Below are positions 52,502 to 60,236 of a stretch of DNA of 64,000 nt, piece after piece. The notes beneath the pieces were generated by a model. That model searched no databases. It was not told the DNA's origin and saw nothing but the letters and a program-made list of their open reading frames with translations. The stretch comes from DATDAW01 sp036525185 (lineage in GTDB: Bacteria > Verrucomicrobiota > Verrucomicrobiia > Chthoniobacterales > DASVRZ01): contig DATDAW010000018.1 of the NCBI GenBank assembly GCA_036525185.1, forward strand, positions 5,852 to 69,851. The letters run 5' to 3'. Position numbers and translations under genes: made by a program. Within the stretch, counting starts at the first letter, position 1. The number at the start of each line of letters is the position of its first letter.

Positions 52502-53833
52502 ATGCTCCCTTCAGACGCCCACGCCGCCACCGCCATATCTGCGCCACTAGGCGCTGCCGATTCGGACTTCGAAAAACACACCTACGGAAAGGTGACCCGC
52601 CGGATCGTCCCTTTCCTCATGCTCTGCTACGTCGTCGCCTATTTGGATCGCGTCAACGTCGGCTTCGCCAAGCTCCAGATGGAGATTGATCTCGGATTCA
52701 GCCAGACTGTCTATGGCCTTGGCGCAGGCATGTTCTTTATCGGGTATTTCTTCTTCGAGGTACCCAGCAACCTCATCATGTATCGGGTTGGCGCCCGGAT
52801 GTGGATCGCGCGAATCATGATCACATGGGGCCTGCTCTCGGCGGCGTTCGTCTTCGTGAAGACACCAATGATGTTCTATAGCCTCCGCTTTCTGCTCGGT
52901 GCGGCGGAGGCCGGGTTCTATCCAGGGGTCATTCTCTATCTAACTTACTGGTATCCCGGCCGGCGGCGCGCACACATCGTGGCCATGTTCATGTCAGCCA
53001 TTCCGATTGCAGGCATCTTCGGAAATCCGCTTTCCGGCTGGATCATGGACGCGTTCCACAAAACAGGCGGTATGAATGGCTGGCAATGGATGTTTATCAT
53101 CGAGGCGATACCAGCCCTTCTCATGGGAATCCTGGTGTTATTCTTTCTCGACAACGGCATTCGCCAAGCGAAGTGGCTAAACCCGGAAGAAAAGGATTTG
53201 TTGGAGCGAAATATCGAAGCCGATGCCAGCACCAAGAAGAGCCCGCACTCCCTGGGACAAGTCTTCAAGGATCCCCGCGTATGGATGATGAGCCTGATCT
53301 ATTTCTGCTTCGTGATGGGCCAATACGGCCTCACGTTCTGGATGCCCACGCTCGTAAAGGCCACCGGCGTAAAGGGGAATTTCGAGACCGGCTTGCTGAG
53401 CGCCATCCCCTTCCTTGTGGCGGTCATCACGATGATCCTGTGCGGGCAGAGCGCCGACAAACGGCGCGAGCGCCGCTGGCACCTAATTATTCCGGCGCTC
53501 TGCGGAGCTGTCGGCTTTACGGTCGCAGCTGTCTTCGCACAGAACACCATGATCGCGATCGCAGCCCTCTCGATAGCCGCCGGTGGCGTGCTCACATGCG
53601 CACCACTGTTTTGGTCACTGCCCACCTCATTCCTCCGCGGCAGCGCAGCCGCGGCAGGCATTGCGGCGATTAACTCCGTCGGCAATCTCGCCGGCTTCGC
53701 CAGCCCTTACGCGATCGGGTTTCTAAAGGACGCCACGCAAAGCAATCAAAGCGGGATGTTCATGCTCGTCGCGATGCTGGTGCTCGGCGCTTTCCTGGTG
53801 TCCAGGACCCGCCCCGAGGAAGTCAATCACTAA
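52502..53833 (+). CDS. MFS transporter, anion:cation symporter family (tetronate uptake)
   Basis: A 443-residue major facilitator with twelve helices, of the ACS type carrying hexuronates, tartrate and similar sugar acids: RIVPFLMLCYVVAYLDRVNV at helix 1, GAGMFFIGYFFFEVPSNLIM at helix 2 and GAAEAGFYPGVILYLTYWYP at helix 4 are all family-typical. Its place between ltnD and otnI makes tetronate import the probable role. The leader before its ATG is purine-poor A/C-rich, with no Shine-Dalgarno. Confidence 0.88.
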   Translation: MLPSDAHAATAISAPLGAADSDFEKHTYGKVTRRIVPFLMLCYVVAYLDRVNVGFAKLQMEIDLGFSQTVYGLGAGMFFIGYFFFEVPSNLIMYRVGARMWIARIMITWGLLSAAFVFVKTPMMFYSLRFLLGAAEAGFYPGVILYLTYWYPGRRRAHIVAMFMSAIPIAGIFGNPLSGWIMDAFHKTGGMNGWQWMFIIEAIPALLMGILVLFFLDNGIRQAKWLNPEEKDLLERNIEADASTKKSPHSLGQVFKDPRVWMMSLIYFCFVMGQYGLTFWMPTLVKATGVKGNFETGLLSAIPFLVAVITMILCGQSADKRRERRWHLIIPALCGAVGFTVAAVFAQNTMIAIAALSIAAGGVLTCAPLFWSLPTSFLRGSAAAAGIAAINSVGNLAGFASPYAIGFLKDATQSNQSGMFMLVAMLVLGAFLVSRTRPEEVNH

Positions 53834-53867
53834 CTAACCCTCCACGTTCTACCACTTCGAATCAGCC

Positions 53868-54644
53868 ATGCCACGCTTCGCTGCCAACTTCAGCTTCATG
53901 TATCAGGAACACGCATTCCTCGACCGCTTCGAAGCTGCCGCCCGGGACGGATTCCGCGGCGTCGAATACCTGTTCCCGTACGAATTCGACGCGCACGAAA
54001 TCCGCTCGCGGCTTGACACCCACGGCCTCACTCAGGTGCTCTTCAACGCGCCGCCTGGCGACTGGGAAAAGGGCGAGCGTGGCCTCGCCGCTCTGCCGGG
54101 GCGCGAAAGGGAATTCCGAGCTAGCATCCAGCGGGCACTCGAATACGCGGCAGTCCTCGGCAACGAACGCCTGCACGTGATGGCGGGACTCGTCGAACCT
54201 GGACTAACTCGCAGCGAGCAGCATTCCGTTTACGTAAAAAATCTCGCATGGGCAGCGGCTCAGGCTGCCGTGCAAGGCATTACCATCGTCATCGAACCGA
54301 TCAACGGACGCGATATGCCGGGTTATTTCATTCACCGGCAGGACGAGGCACATGCCATTTGCAAGGAGGTCGGAGCATCGAATCTTCGCGTGCAATTCGA
54401 CTTCTACCACGCCCAGATTGTTGAGGGGGATGTTAGTGTCAAGTTCCGTCAGCAAATCGCCGGCATCGGTCACGTTCAAATTGCCAGCGTTCCGGATCGC
54501 CATGAACCAGACGATGGCGAGTTGAACTATCCCTATCTTTTCCGGCTGCTGGATGAACTCGGTTATTCGGGTTGGATCGGCTGCGAATACCGGCCTCGCT
54601 CCGGAACCAGCGCCGGCCTCGGTTGGCTGCAACCATGGCTATAA
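53868..54644 (+). CDS. otnI: 2-oxo-tetronate isomerase
   Basis: A 258-residue TIM-barrel isomerase of the hydroxypyruvate isomerase family. It starts MPRFAANFSFMYQE and carries the conserved RFEAAARDGFRGVEYLFPYE, the first active-site glutamate in VIEPINGRDMPGYF and the second in IGCEYRP. It moves the keto group of 2-oxo-tetronate to C3. Its position between the dehydrogenases and the kinase OtnK supports this over hydroxypyruvate isomerase proper. Confidence 0.88.
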   Translation: MPRFAANFSFMYQEHAFLDRFEAAARDGFRGVEYLFPYEFDAHEIRSRLDTHGLTQVLFNAPPGDWEKGERGLAALPGREREFRASIQRALEYAAVLGNERLHVMAGLVEPGLTRSEQHSVYVKNLAWAAAQAAVQGITIVIEPINGRDMPGYFIHRQDEAHAICKEVGASNLRVQFDFYHAQIVEGDVSVKFRQQIAGIGHVQIASVPDRHEPDDGELNYPYLFRLLDELGYSGWIGCEYRPRSGTSAGLGWLQPWL

Positions 54645-54675
54645 ACCAGAAACCCAAACCCATAACATTAACCTT

Positions 54676-55659
54676 ATGAAACTCATCATCACCGGCGGCG
54701 GCGGCTTCCTTGGCCAGCGTGTCGCGCGCGAATTGTTAAAACGCGGTCAAATCAACGACGCTGAGGGCAGTCCCCAGCTGATCGACGAAATAGTCCTCGT
54801 GGACATCGCCAAGCCGCCGAACGGTCTCTCGGACGCCAAAGTCCGCTATGCCATCGGTGATGCCGCCAATGCGAAATTTATCGCGGAAACTCTAGGGAAA
54901 GACACCGACGGCATTTTCCATCTCGCAGCCGTGGTCAGTGGGGCCGCAGAGGCTGACTTCGACCTCGGTATGCGCGTGAACCTCGACGGCACCCGGGACC
55001 TGCTAGAAGCCTGCCGCGGGCTATCGAAGCCTCCGCGTGTGCTCTTCAGCAGTTCCGTCGCGGTTTTCGGCGCACCGCTGCCCGAAGTCGTCACCGACGC
55101 GACCACGCCGATGCCACAAAACTCGTACGGCATCCAAAAACTAATCGGCGAACTGCTCGTTGGCGATTATTCACGGAAGGGTTTCATCGACGGCCGCACC
55201 GTGCGTCTGCCCACTGTTAGCATTCGTCCGGGGAGACCCAACGCCGCGGCCTCGAGTTTTGCCAGCGGCATCCTGCGCGAGCCACTCAACGGTGTCGAAG
55301 CAATCTGCCCGGTCGAACCCGAGACCGAGTTGTGGCTCATCTCGCCGCGACTTGCCGTGGAATGCCTGTTGCATGCCTTCGAGTTGCCCAGTGAAAAGCT
55401 CGGCGCCGTTCGGTCGCTCAGTCTGCCTGGCATCACCGCCAGCGTGCAGGAAATGGTCGCCTCGCTGGAACGCGCCGCCGGGCCCGGGGCGGCGAAACGC
55501 ATTCATTGGCAGCCGGACGAAAAAATCAAAGCAATCGTCAAAGCCTGGCCCGCGCGCTTCGACACTGCCCGTGCCAACAGCCTTGGCTTCCCTCGCGACA
55601 AAGGCGGATTCGATCGAATCATCGCCGACTACGTTCGCGAGGAGGGCCTCAAACTCTAA
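54676..55659 (+). CDS. denD: D-erythronate dehydrogenase
   Basis: A 327-residue extended short-chain dehydrogenase. The Rossmann motif is ITGGGGFLGQRVARELL at the N-terminus, with the catalytic tyrosine and lysine in NSYGIQKLIGELL near residue 155 and the RPGRPNAAASSFASGILREP segment typical of DenD. It would oxidise D-erythronate to 2-oxo-tetronate. The ATG at 54676 matches the Rossmann start; the longer frame upstream lies inside otnI. Presence of both LtnD and DenD suggests a broad tetronate diet. Confidence 0.9.
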   Translation: MKLIITGGGGFLGQRVARELLKRGQINDAEGSPQLIDEIVLVDIAKPPNGLSDAKVRYAIGDAANAKFIAETLGKDTDGIFHLAAVVSGAAEADFDLGMRVNLDGTRDLLEACRGLSKPPRVLFSSSVAVFGAPLPEVVTDATTPMPQNSYGIQKLIGELLVGDYSRKGFIDGRTVRLPTVSIRPGRPNAAASSFASGILREPLNGVEAICPVEPETELWLISPRLAVECLLHAFELPSEKLGAVRSLSLPGITASVQEMVASLERAAGPGAAKRIHWQPDEKIKAIVKAWPARFDTARANSLGFPRDKGGFDRIIADYVREEGLKL

Positions 55660-55676
55660 CCTCAATCAAAACTATC

Positions 55677-56969
55677 ATGCCTCTTCTATTTGGCTCTGTT
55701 GCCGATGACTTCACGGGCGCGACGGATCTCGCCGACACGCTTGTCGCCGCCGGCCTGCGCACCGTGCTTTTTCTCGGCTTGCCCGAAAGCAACAGGTTGC
55801 CCCCGGAAGCCGCGGACGCTGACGCCGCAATCGTCGCGCTGAAAACCCGCTCCGTCCCCGCGCCCGAAGCCGTGAACCAATCGCTGAGCGCCGTACGGCT
55901 CTTGCGCTCCGCCGGCTACCGGCATCTGTATTTCAAATACTGCTCGACGTTCGACTCCACAGAGGCCGGCAACATCGGTCCGGTCGCCGACACGCTGCTC
56001 GACGAGGTCGGCGGCGACTTCACGATCTTCTGCCCGGCCTTTCCCAAGGCGGGCCGGAAACTGTTCAACGGCTATCTCTTCGTCGGACCCGTGCTGCTCT
56101 CGGAGTCGGGCATGCAGAATCATCCGCTAACTCCGATGATTGATCCGAATCTAGTGCGCGTCTTGCAGAGCCAGACGCCGCACAAGGTTGGATTGATCCG
56201 TTTCGACGCGGTGAGCCAGGGTCCGGCGGCAATCCGCACAGAAATTCAAAAGTTGCGCAGTGCGGGTGTGCGTCACGCCATCGTGGACGCTGTCGGCGAA
56301 GACGACCTCGCAGCCATTGGTGCCGCGGCACTGAGCGAAGACATTGCGTTTACCACCGGCGGATCCGGCCTCGGCGGCGGCCTGGCCGTCAATCTGCGCA
56401 GGGGCACCGAAGCTGCAGCGGCGCAGACCGCCGAAAGTTTCCCGAAAGTCCGCGGCGCCGCAGCGATCGTTGCCGGGTCCTGTTCGCGCGCAACGCTCGG
56501 GCAGATTGAGCATTTTCTGAAAACCGATCGGCCATTTTTCCGCGTGGAAATCGGTGCGCTCCTCGCGGGAAAAGAGCGCGTTATCGCCCAGACCTTGGAA
56601 TGGGCGAAGCCGAGACTGGGCTCAGAACCCGTACTGATCGCGGCGAGCGAACCGCCGAAAGCTGTGGCCCAGCATCAGCAGGCGCACGGCCGCGAAAACA
56701 TCGGCCACTTGATCGAAAGCACACTGGCCGAGATTACCAGCGGTCTCGTGGACGCCGGCGTGCGCCGGTTGGTTCTCGCCGGTGGAGAAACGTCCAGCGC
56801 CGCAGCCGAGCGCCTCGGCGTTCGTGCACTGCGCATCGGCCCGACGATTGATCCCGGAGTGCCGTGGACGTTTAGCCTCGGCAAGAATCCACTCGCCCTT
56901 GCCCTGAAGAGCGGAAACTTCGGCGCACCGGATTTTTTCACTTCTGCCTTCAATAAACTTCCTGCCTAA
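55677..56969 (+). CDS. otnK: 3-oxo-tetronate kinase
   Basis: A 430-residue four-carbon acid sugar kinase (former DUF1537). The substrate-binding N-terminus LLFGSVADDFTGATDLADTL and the KYCSTFDSTEAGNIGP block are typical, and the ATP site contains AAIVAGSCSRATLGQ and RLVLAGGETSSAAAERLGV. It phosphorylates 3-oxo-tetronate at C4. The start at 55677 follows the family; the frame is open further upstream inside denD. It ends one base before the otnC ATG. Confidence 0.93.
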   Translation: MPLLFGSVADDFTGATDLADTLVAAGLRTVLFLGLPESNRLPPEAADADAAIVALKTRSVPAPEAVNQSLSAVRLLRSAGYRHLYFKYCSTFDSTEAGNIGPVADTLLDEVGGDFTIFCPAFPKAGRKLFNGYLFVGPVLLSESGMQNHPLTPMIDPNLVRVLQSQTPHKVGLIRFDAVSQGPAAIRTEIQKLRSAGVRHAIVDAVGEDDLAAIGAAALSEDIAFTTGGSGLGGGLAVNLRRGTEAAAAQTAESFPKVRGAAAIVAGSCSRATLGQIEHFLKTDRPFFRVEIGALLAGKERVIAQTLEWAKPRLGSEPVLIAASEPPKAVAQHQQAHGRENIGHLIESTLAEITSGLVDAGVRRLVLAGGETSSAAAERLGVRALRIGPTIDPGVPWTFSLGKNPLALALKSGNFGAPDFFTSAFNKLPA

Positions 56970-56970
56970 A

Positions 56971-57609
56971 ATGAATCCTACCGAAATCAAACATCGCGAA
57001 GCTATCTGCCGGCTCGGCGCCAGCATTTTCAACCGTGGCCTGACGCCTGGAACGTCCGGAAACATCAGCGTGCGTGTGGACGACGGCTGGCTCATGACGC
57101 CCACGAACGTTTCGCTCGGCGAACTCGACCCCGGGCGGCTGTCGAAGATCGACGACGAGGGCCGCCTGGTGACCGGCGACAATCCGACAAAAGAAAGTTT
57201 TCTGCATCGGGCCGTTTACGACGTCCGCCCGAGTGCCGGAGCGATCGTCCACCTGCATTCCACCCACTCGGTGGCCGTCTCCTGCCTCGCCGACGTAAAC
57301 CCCGATGACGTCCTGCCGCCGATCACGGCCTATTACGTGATGAAGATCGGCACCCTGCCGCTGATTCCCTACTTTCGGCCTGGCGACATGAAGCTTGCCG
57401 AAGCCGTACGCGCGGTCGCGCACAAGCACCACGCGGTGTTGCTGGCCAACCACGGGCCTGTCGTCGCCGGAAGCTCGCTCTCGGCGGCAGGTGCGGCGGT
57501 CGAAGAATTGGAAGAAACCGCCCGGCTTCATCTCTTGCTGCACGGTCATGCGACACGCTTCCTCACGCCCGAACAGATCGCAGAACTCCGCGAAGTCTTT
57601 CCCTCATAA
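56971..57609 (+). CDS. otnC: 3-oxo-tetronate 4-phosphate decarboxylase
   Basis: A 212-residue class II aldolase-family protein. Zinc-binding histidines are in VHLHSTHSVAVSC (near residue 91) and LANHGPVVAG; GTSGNISVRVDDGWLMTPTN is the phosphate-binding N-terminal region. It decarboxylates 3-oxo-tetronate 4-phosphate to dihydroxyacetone phosphate, ending the pathway. The ATG is one base after the otnK stop, indicating tight coupling. Confidence 0.92.
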   Translation: MNPTEIKHREAICRLGASIFNRGLTPGTSGNISVRVDDGWLMTPTNVSLGELDPGRLSKIDDEGRLVTGDNPTKESFLHRAVYDVRPSAGAIVHLHSTHSVAVSCLADVNPDDVLPPITAYYVMKIGTLPLIPYFRPGDMKLAEAVRAVAHKHHAVLLANHGPVVAGSSLSAAGAAVEELEETARLHLLLHGHATRFLTPEQIAELREVFPS

Positions 57610-57940
57610 CAAATAACAAATCGCCGCAGATGAACACTAGGCGGCAAATAAGCATGCACCAGTGCTGTATTGCGCGGCACGTGTGCGCGGTCTGGTTTCA
57701 TCTGCGTGGCATTGGGCGCGCCGCGATGCAGCGCTGGAACGCTTTACGGCGCGCTAGAACGATCGCCCGAATCCGCACGGCGCGCGCACCCGCCAAATCC
57801 CGTGACCTGGAACCTGGCTATCGGGAGTTCGTGGACGTCTCCAACGGTTCGATGATCGCGAAACGCGCCCACTGACACTTTCAGTCACCTCACATCCACA
57901 AAAACCACAACCAACACGCAGTTAGCCGATCCCAGAACAA
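57610..57940. other. Intergenic region between otnC and the porin gene
   Basis: No gene is supported in these 331 bases; the open frames present have atypical composition and no homology by eye. It contains an inverted repeat, CGCAGATGAA at 57625-57634 against TTCATCTGCG at 57697-57706. The last 40 bases before the porin ATG are A/C-rich and lack a Shine-Dalgarno. No clear promoter hexamers were seen. Confidence 0.5.
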
Positions 57941-59320
57941 ATGATAACCCGCCTGCTTCGCGTATCCCTGTTAGTTTGCCTGATATTTCCCTTGCTGGAG
58001 TCACCCGGTCTCGCCGCCAGCGAGGAAACGAACATTCTGTTAGATGAGTTAGTCAAAGAAGGAGTTCTCTCTCCCGAACGCGCGGCCAAAGTGTCTGAGC
58101 GTGTGACTAGGCGGATGGAAGAAAAGCAAGTCGCCGAGGAACCGTCGGAGAACAAATTGAAACTCAACAGTTGGGTCAACAAACTCGGGATCTATGGCGA
58201 TGGTCGCTTGCGCTATGAAATACGTGAAGGTCAGAATGCTTTCGACGACAACCGGCAGGTCAATCAGTTTCGCTACCGGCTCCGCCTCGGGCTCACGGCA
58301 GATCTTACGGACAACTTGCAGTTAGGGTTCCGCTTGATGACCGGTACGGGCAATCGGGGTACCAACGTGACTTTCGGCGGCGATACCGTGACCACCAGCG
58401 GCACTACTCAAACGATCAATGGCCCATTCGCAAAAACCGCCGACACGCTTTCCGTCGACCTAATGTATTTAAACTATAAACCTTACGATTGGCTGTCACT
58501 CACCGGAGGCAAGATGCTCAATCCGCTGGTCACTACGCGAATGGTCTGGCATGTGCCGATTACACCGGAGGGTCTGGCCGAGCAGTTTAAGTTCAAGATC
58601 GGCGGATGGGACCTCTTCGGTAACTTCGGACAGTTCCTTTACGACGACGCGAATCCCGAAAACCCCTTTGGCGCCGGCAATTTCAGAAACGACGTCTGGT
58701 TATTAGCAAATCAGGTCGGCGTTCGATATAACTTCAATGAGAAGAGGACGACGTGGTTCCAGATCGCGCCCGTTTTTTACACCTATACGGGTGATGATGG
58801 CAACCTGTCGATGACCTTTACGAACGAGGTAATCCCGAATGGCGGAATCAACGATTTGGCGGTCCTGGAGGTGCCCGTCGAGTTTGGATTCACTCTCGGC
58901 AAAATGCCCATGCGCATCTTCGGAGATTTCGCCTACAACACCGCCTGGAAGGACCGGGCCATTAACTCGGGTAATCCTAATCTCGAGGACAATGGCATGG
59001 CCTACACTGCCGGCATCCAGATCGGGAAAGTGAAGAAGAAGGGCGATCTCGAATTCACCCTCTACTACCAGAGGCTGGAAGCCTACTCGCTTGATCAGAA
59101 CCTGATTGACGATGATTTTTTCGATGGAAAGCTCAACATGCAGGGTTTCGTTTTCATGGGGACTTATGCGATCACCGACTCGCTCTCATTCTCGATCAAC
59201 TACGGAGTCGGCGATCAGATCGACAGAAATATCGGAACGGGCGCCTCAACCGGCGCAATTCCGGCGGATCCGTTGCGCAATTATCAGCTCTTCCAGGCTG
59301 AACTCTTGCTGAAGTTTTAG
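57941..59320 (+). CDS. Putative outer-membrane porin
   Basis: A 459-residue beta-barrel protein. The signal peptide (LLRVSLLVCLIFPLLESPG, cleavage near LAA) is followed by a helical segment (about 28-65, LLDELVKEGVLSPERAAKVS) and a long barrel with alternating amphipathic strands (QFRYRLRLGLTADLTDNLQL; GFTLGKMPMRIFGDFAYNTA) ending in a phenylalanine-terminated strand (FQAELLLKF), as needed for outer-membrane insertion. The family is the putative-porin/DUF type common in PVC bacteria. Its place after the tetronate operon suggests sugar-acid entry (inferred). Confidence 0.8.
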   Translation: MITRLLRVSLLVCLIFPLLESPGLAASEETNILLDELVKEGVLSPERAAKVSERVTRRMEEKQVAEEPSENKLKLNSWVNKLGIYGDGRLRYEIREGQNAFDDNRQVNQFRYRLRLGLTADLTDNLQLGFRLMTGTGNRGTNVTFGGDTVTTSGTTQTINGPFAKTADTLSVDLMYLNYKPYDWLSLTGGKMLNPLVTTRMVWHVPITPEGLAEQFKFKIGGWDLFGNFGQFLYDDANPENPFGAGNFRNDVWLLANQVGVRYNFNEKRTTWFQIAPVFYTYTGDDGNLSMTFTNEVIPNGGINDLAVLEVPVEFGFTLGKMPMRIFGDFAYNTAWKDRAINSGNPNLEDNGMAYTAGIQIGKVKKKGDLEFTLYYQRLEAYSLDQNLIDDDFFDGKLNMQGFVFMGTYAITDSLSFSINYGVGDQIDRNIGTGASTGAIPADPLRNYQLFQAELLLKF

Positions 59321-59380
59321 GCGACGCGCGAACGCGAGCGACACGAGCTAACCGAAAAATAGGCGAGGACCGCACGCAGA

Positions 59381-59421
59381 AGAAAAAATGCCGGAGAGCG
59401 ACACAGCGAGTGCTGTGCGCT
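59381..59421 (-). terminator. Putative terminator for the DUF5069 gene
   Basis: AGCG-a-CACAGC (59397-59407) pairs with GCTGTG-CGCT (59412-59421) around a four-base loop, one base bulged. On the minus strand it is followed about eight bases later by a run of six T (59383-59388). It lies 155 bases past the DUF5069 stop. Confidence 0.4.
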
Positions 59422-59440
59422 AAAAGCGCCAAATACCTCA

Positions 59441-59466
59441 GCCCACGGCATTGCCCTGGGTTTGTT
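59441..59466 (+). terminator. Putative rho-independent terminator downstream of the porin
   Basis: CCCACGGC (59442-59449) pairs with GCCCTGGG (59453-59460) across a three-base loop with one C-C mismatch, followed by TTTGTT on the plus strand. It would end transcripts from the porin gene 120 bases upstream. The surrounding stretch to 59550 may be a dispersed repeat. Confidence 0.45.
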
Positions 59467-59576
59467 CAAGAAAAGAAAATCCAGTCCCTGAGAGGGCGAC
59501 CCACGATTGTCATATGCCATTCATTTTGGGGCGGGATTCGTCCTTTCAGCGGAGAAATCCTTCTGTCGGAGCTCCG

Positions 59577-60023
59577 TTACTTCAACACGGCCTGATGAAA
59601 CTCGAACCAGTCGTCGAGGTTGTTGAGATTGACCGCGTCGTGCGTGATCGACCCGTCATCGGCGAGGCCGTTCTCTTCAAGGACGCTCTTCACGGTATCC
59701 GCGTCGTGGATGTAACCGGCGATCGAGACGTTCAGCGTGTGGACGGTGTTTTTGTCGAGTTTCACCCCCGGTTGAGTTTTCACCCAGGCCTCAAATTGCG
59801 GGTAGGTTGGCCGCGACTGTGCGATGAAAGCTTTCACGGCTCCTTCGGTGAGTCCGAGCGCATTGAGCACCATGGCGTCAAAACCTTTTCCGCAGCCCGG
59901 ATAACCCGGCGCAATGATCCCGAGCGCTTCGAGTGAATTCTTTAGCCAGAGCCGTGGCAGGTGAGAAACGCCGAGCGGCCCGGCCACACTGGAACTGATG
60001 AGAGGAACATAAGTCGTTTGCAT
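59577..60023 (-). CDS. DUF5069 domain-containing protein
   Basis: A 148-residue soluble protein matching DUF5069: SVAGPLGVSHLPRLWLKNSL, then YPGCGKGFDAMVLNALGL and DDWFEFHQAVLK at the end. The family is common in Verrucomicrobiota and relatives, with no known function. The start at 60023 gives MQTTYVPLISSSV; the longer frame upstream is unconserved. Divergent from the nuclease-helicase gene with 213 bases between starts. Confidence 0.82.
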   Translation of the reverse strand: MQTTYVPLISSSVAGPLGVSHLPRLWLKNSLEALGIIAPGYPGCGKGFDAMVLNALGLTEGAVKAFIAQSRPTYPQFEAWVKTQPGVKLDKNTVHTLNVSIAGYIHDADTVKSVLEENGLADDGSITHDAVNLNNLDDWFEFHQAVLK

Positions 60024-60184
60024 AAGATAAGGGGACTTTTGGGATGAGGGATTGATTTTGGGAAACTTACAACAGGGACAGCGCCTCAAACCTAAGGCTG
60101 CATCCCCACCGGGCAAACCGTTTCGCCACAGATTCACTATCCGACCGCCACTCTCGCGAATCCCAGATCTCGCGTGCTGACGTT

Positions 60185-60198
60185 GCCTATCGATAGGC
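60185..60198. promoter_or_regulatory. Perfect palindrome upstream of the nuclease-helicase gene
   Basis: GCCTATCGATAGGC is a 14-base perfect palindrome ending 38 bases before the ATG at 60237. It could be an operator, but no matching regulator is nearby and no promoter hexamers are convincing. Confidence 0.3.
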
Positions 60199-60236
60199 TT
60201 CCGTTGTTGTCCGGAATCAAGCAGCATCTACGGCCA

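Noticed and set aside
57630..57875. Small open frame after otnC
   Set aside because: Composition is unlike the neighbouring genes, no motif is visible and the region contains an inverted repeat; judged non-coding.
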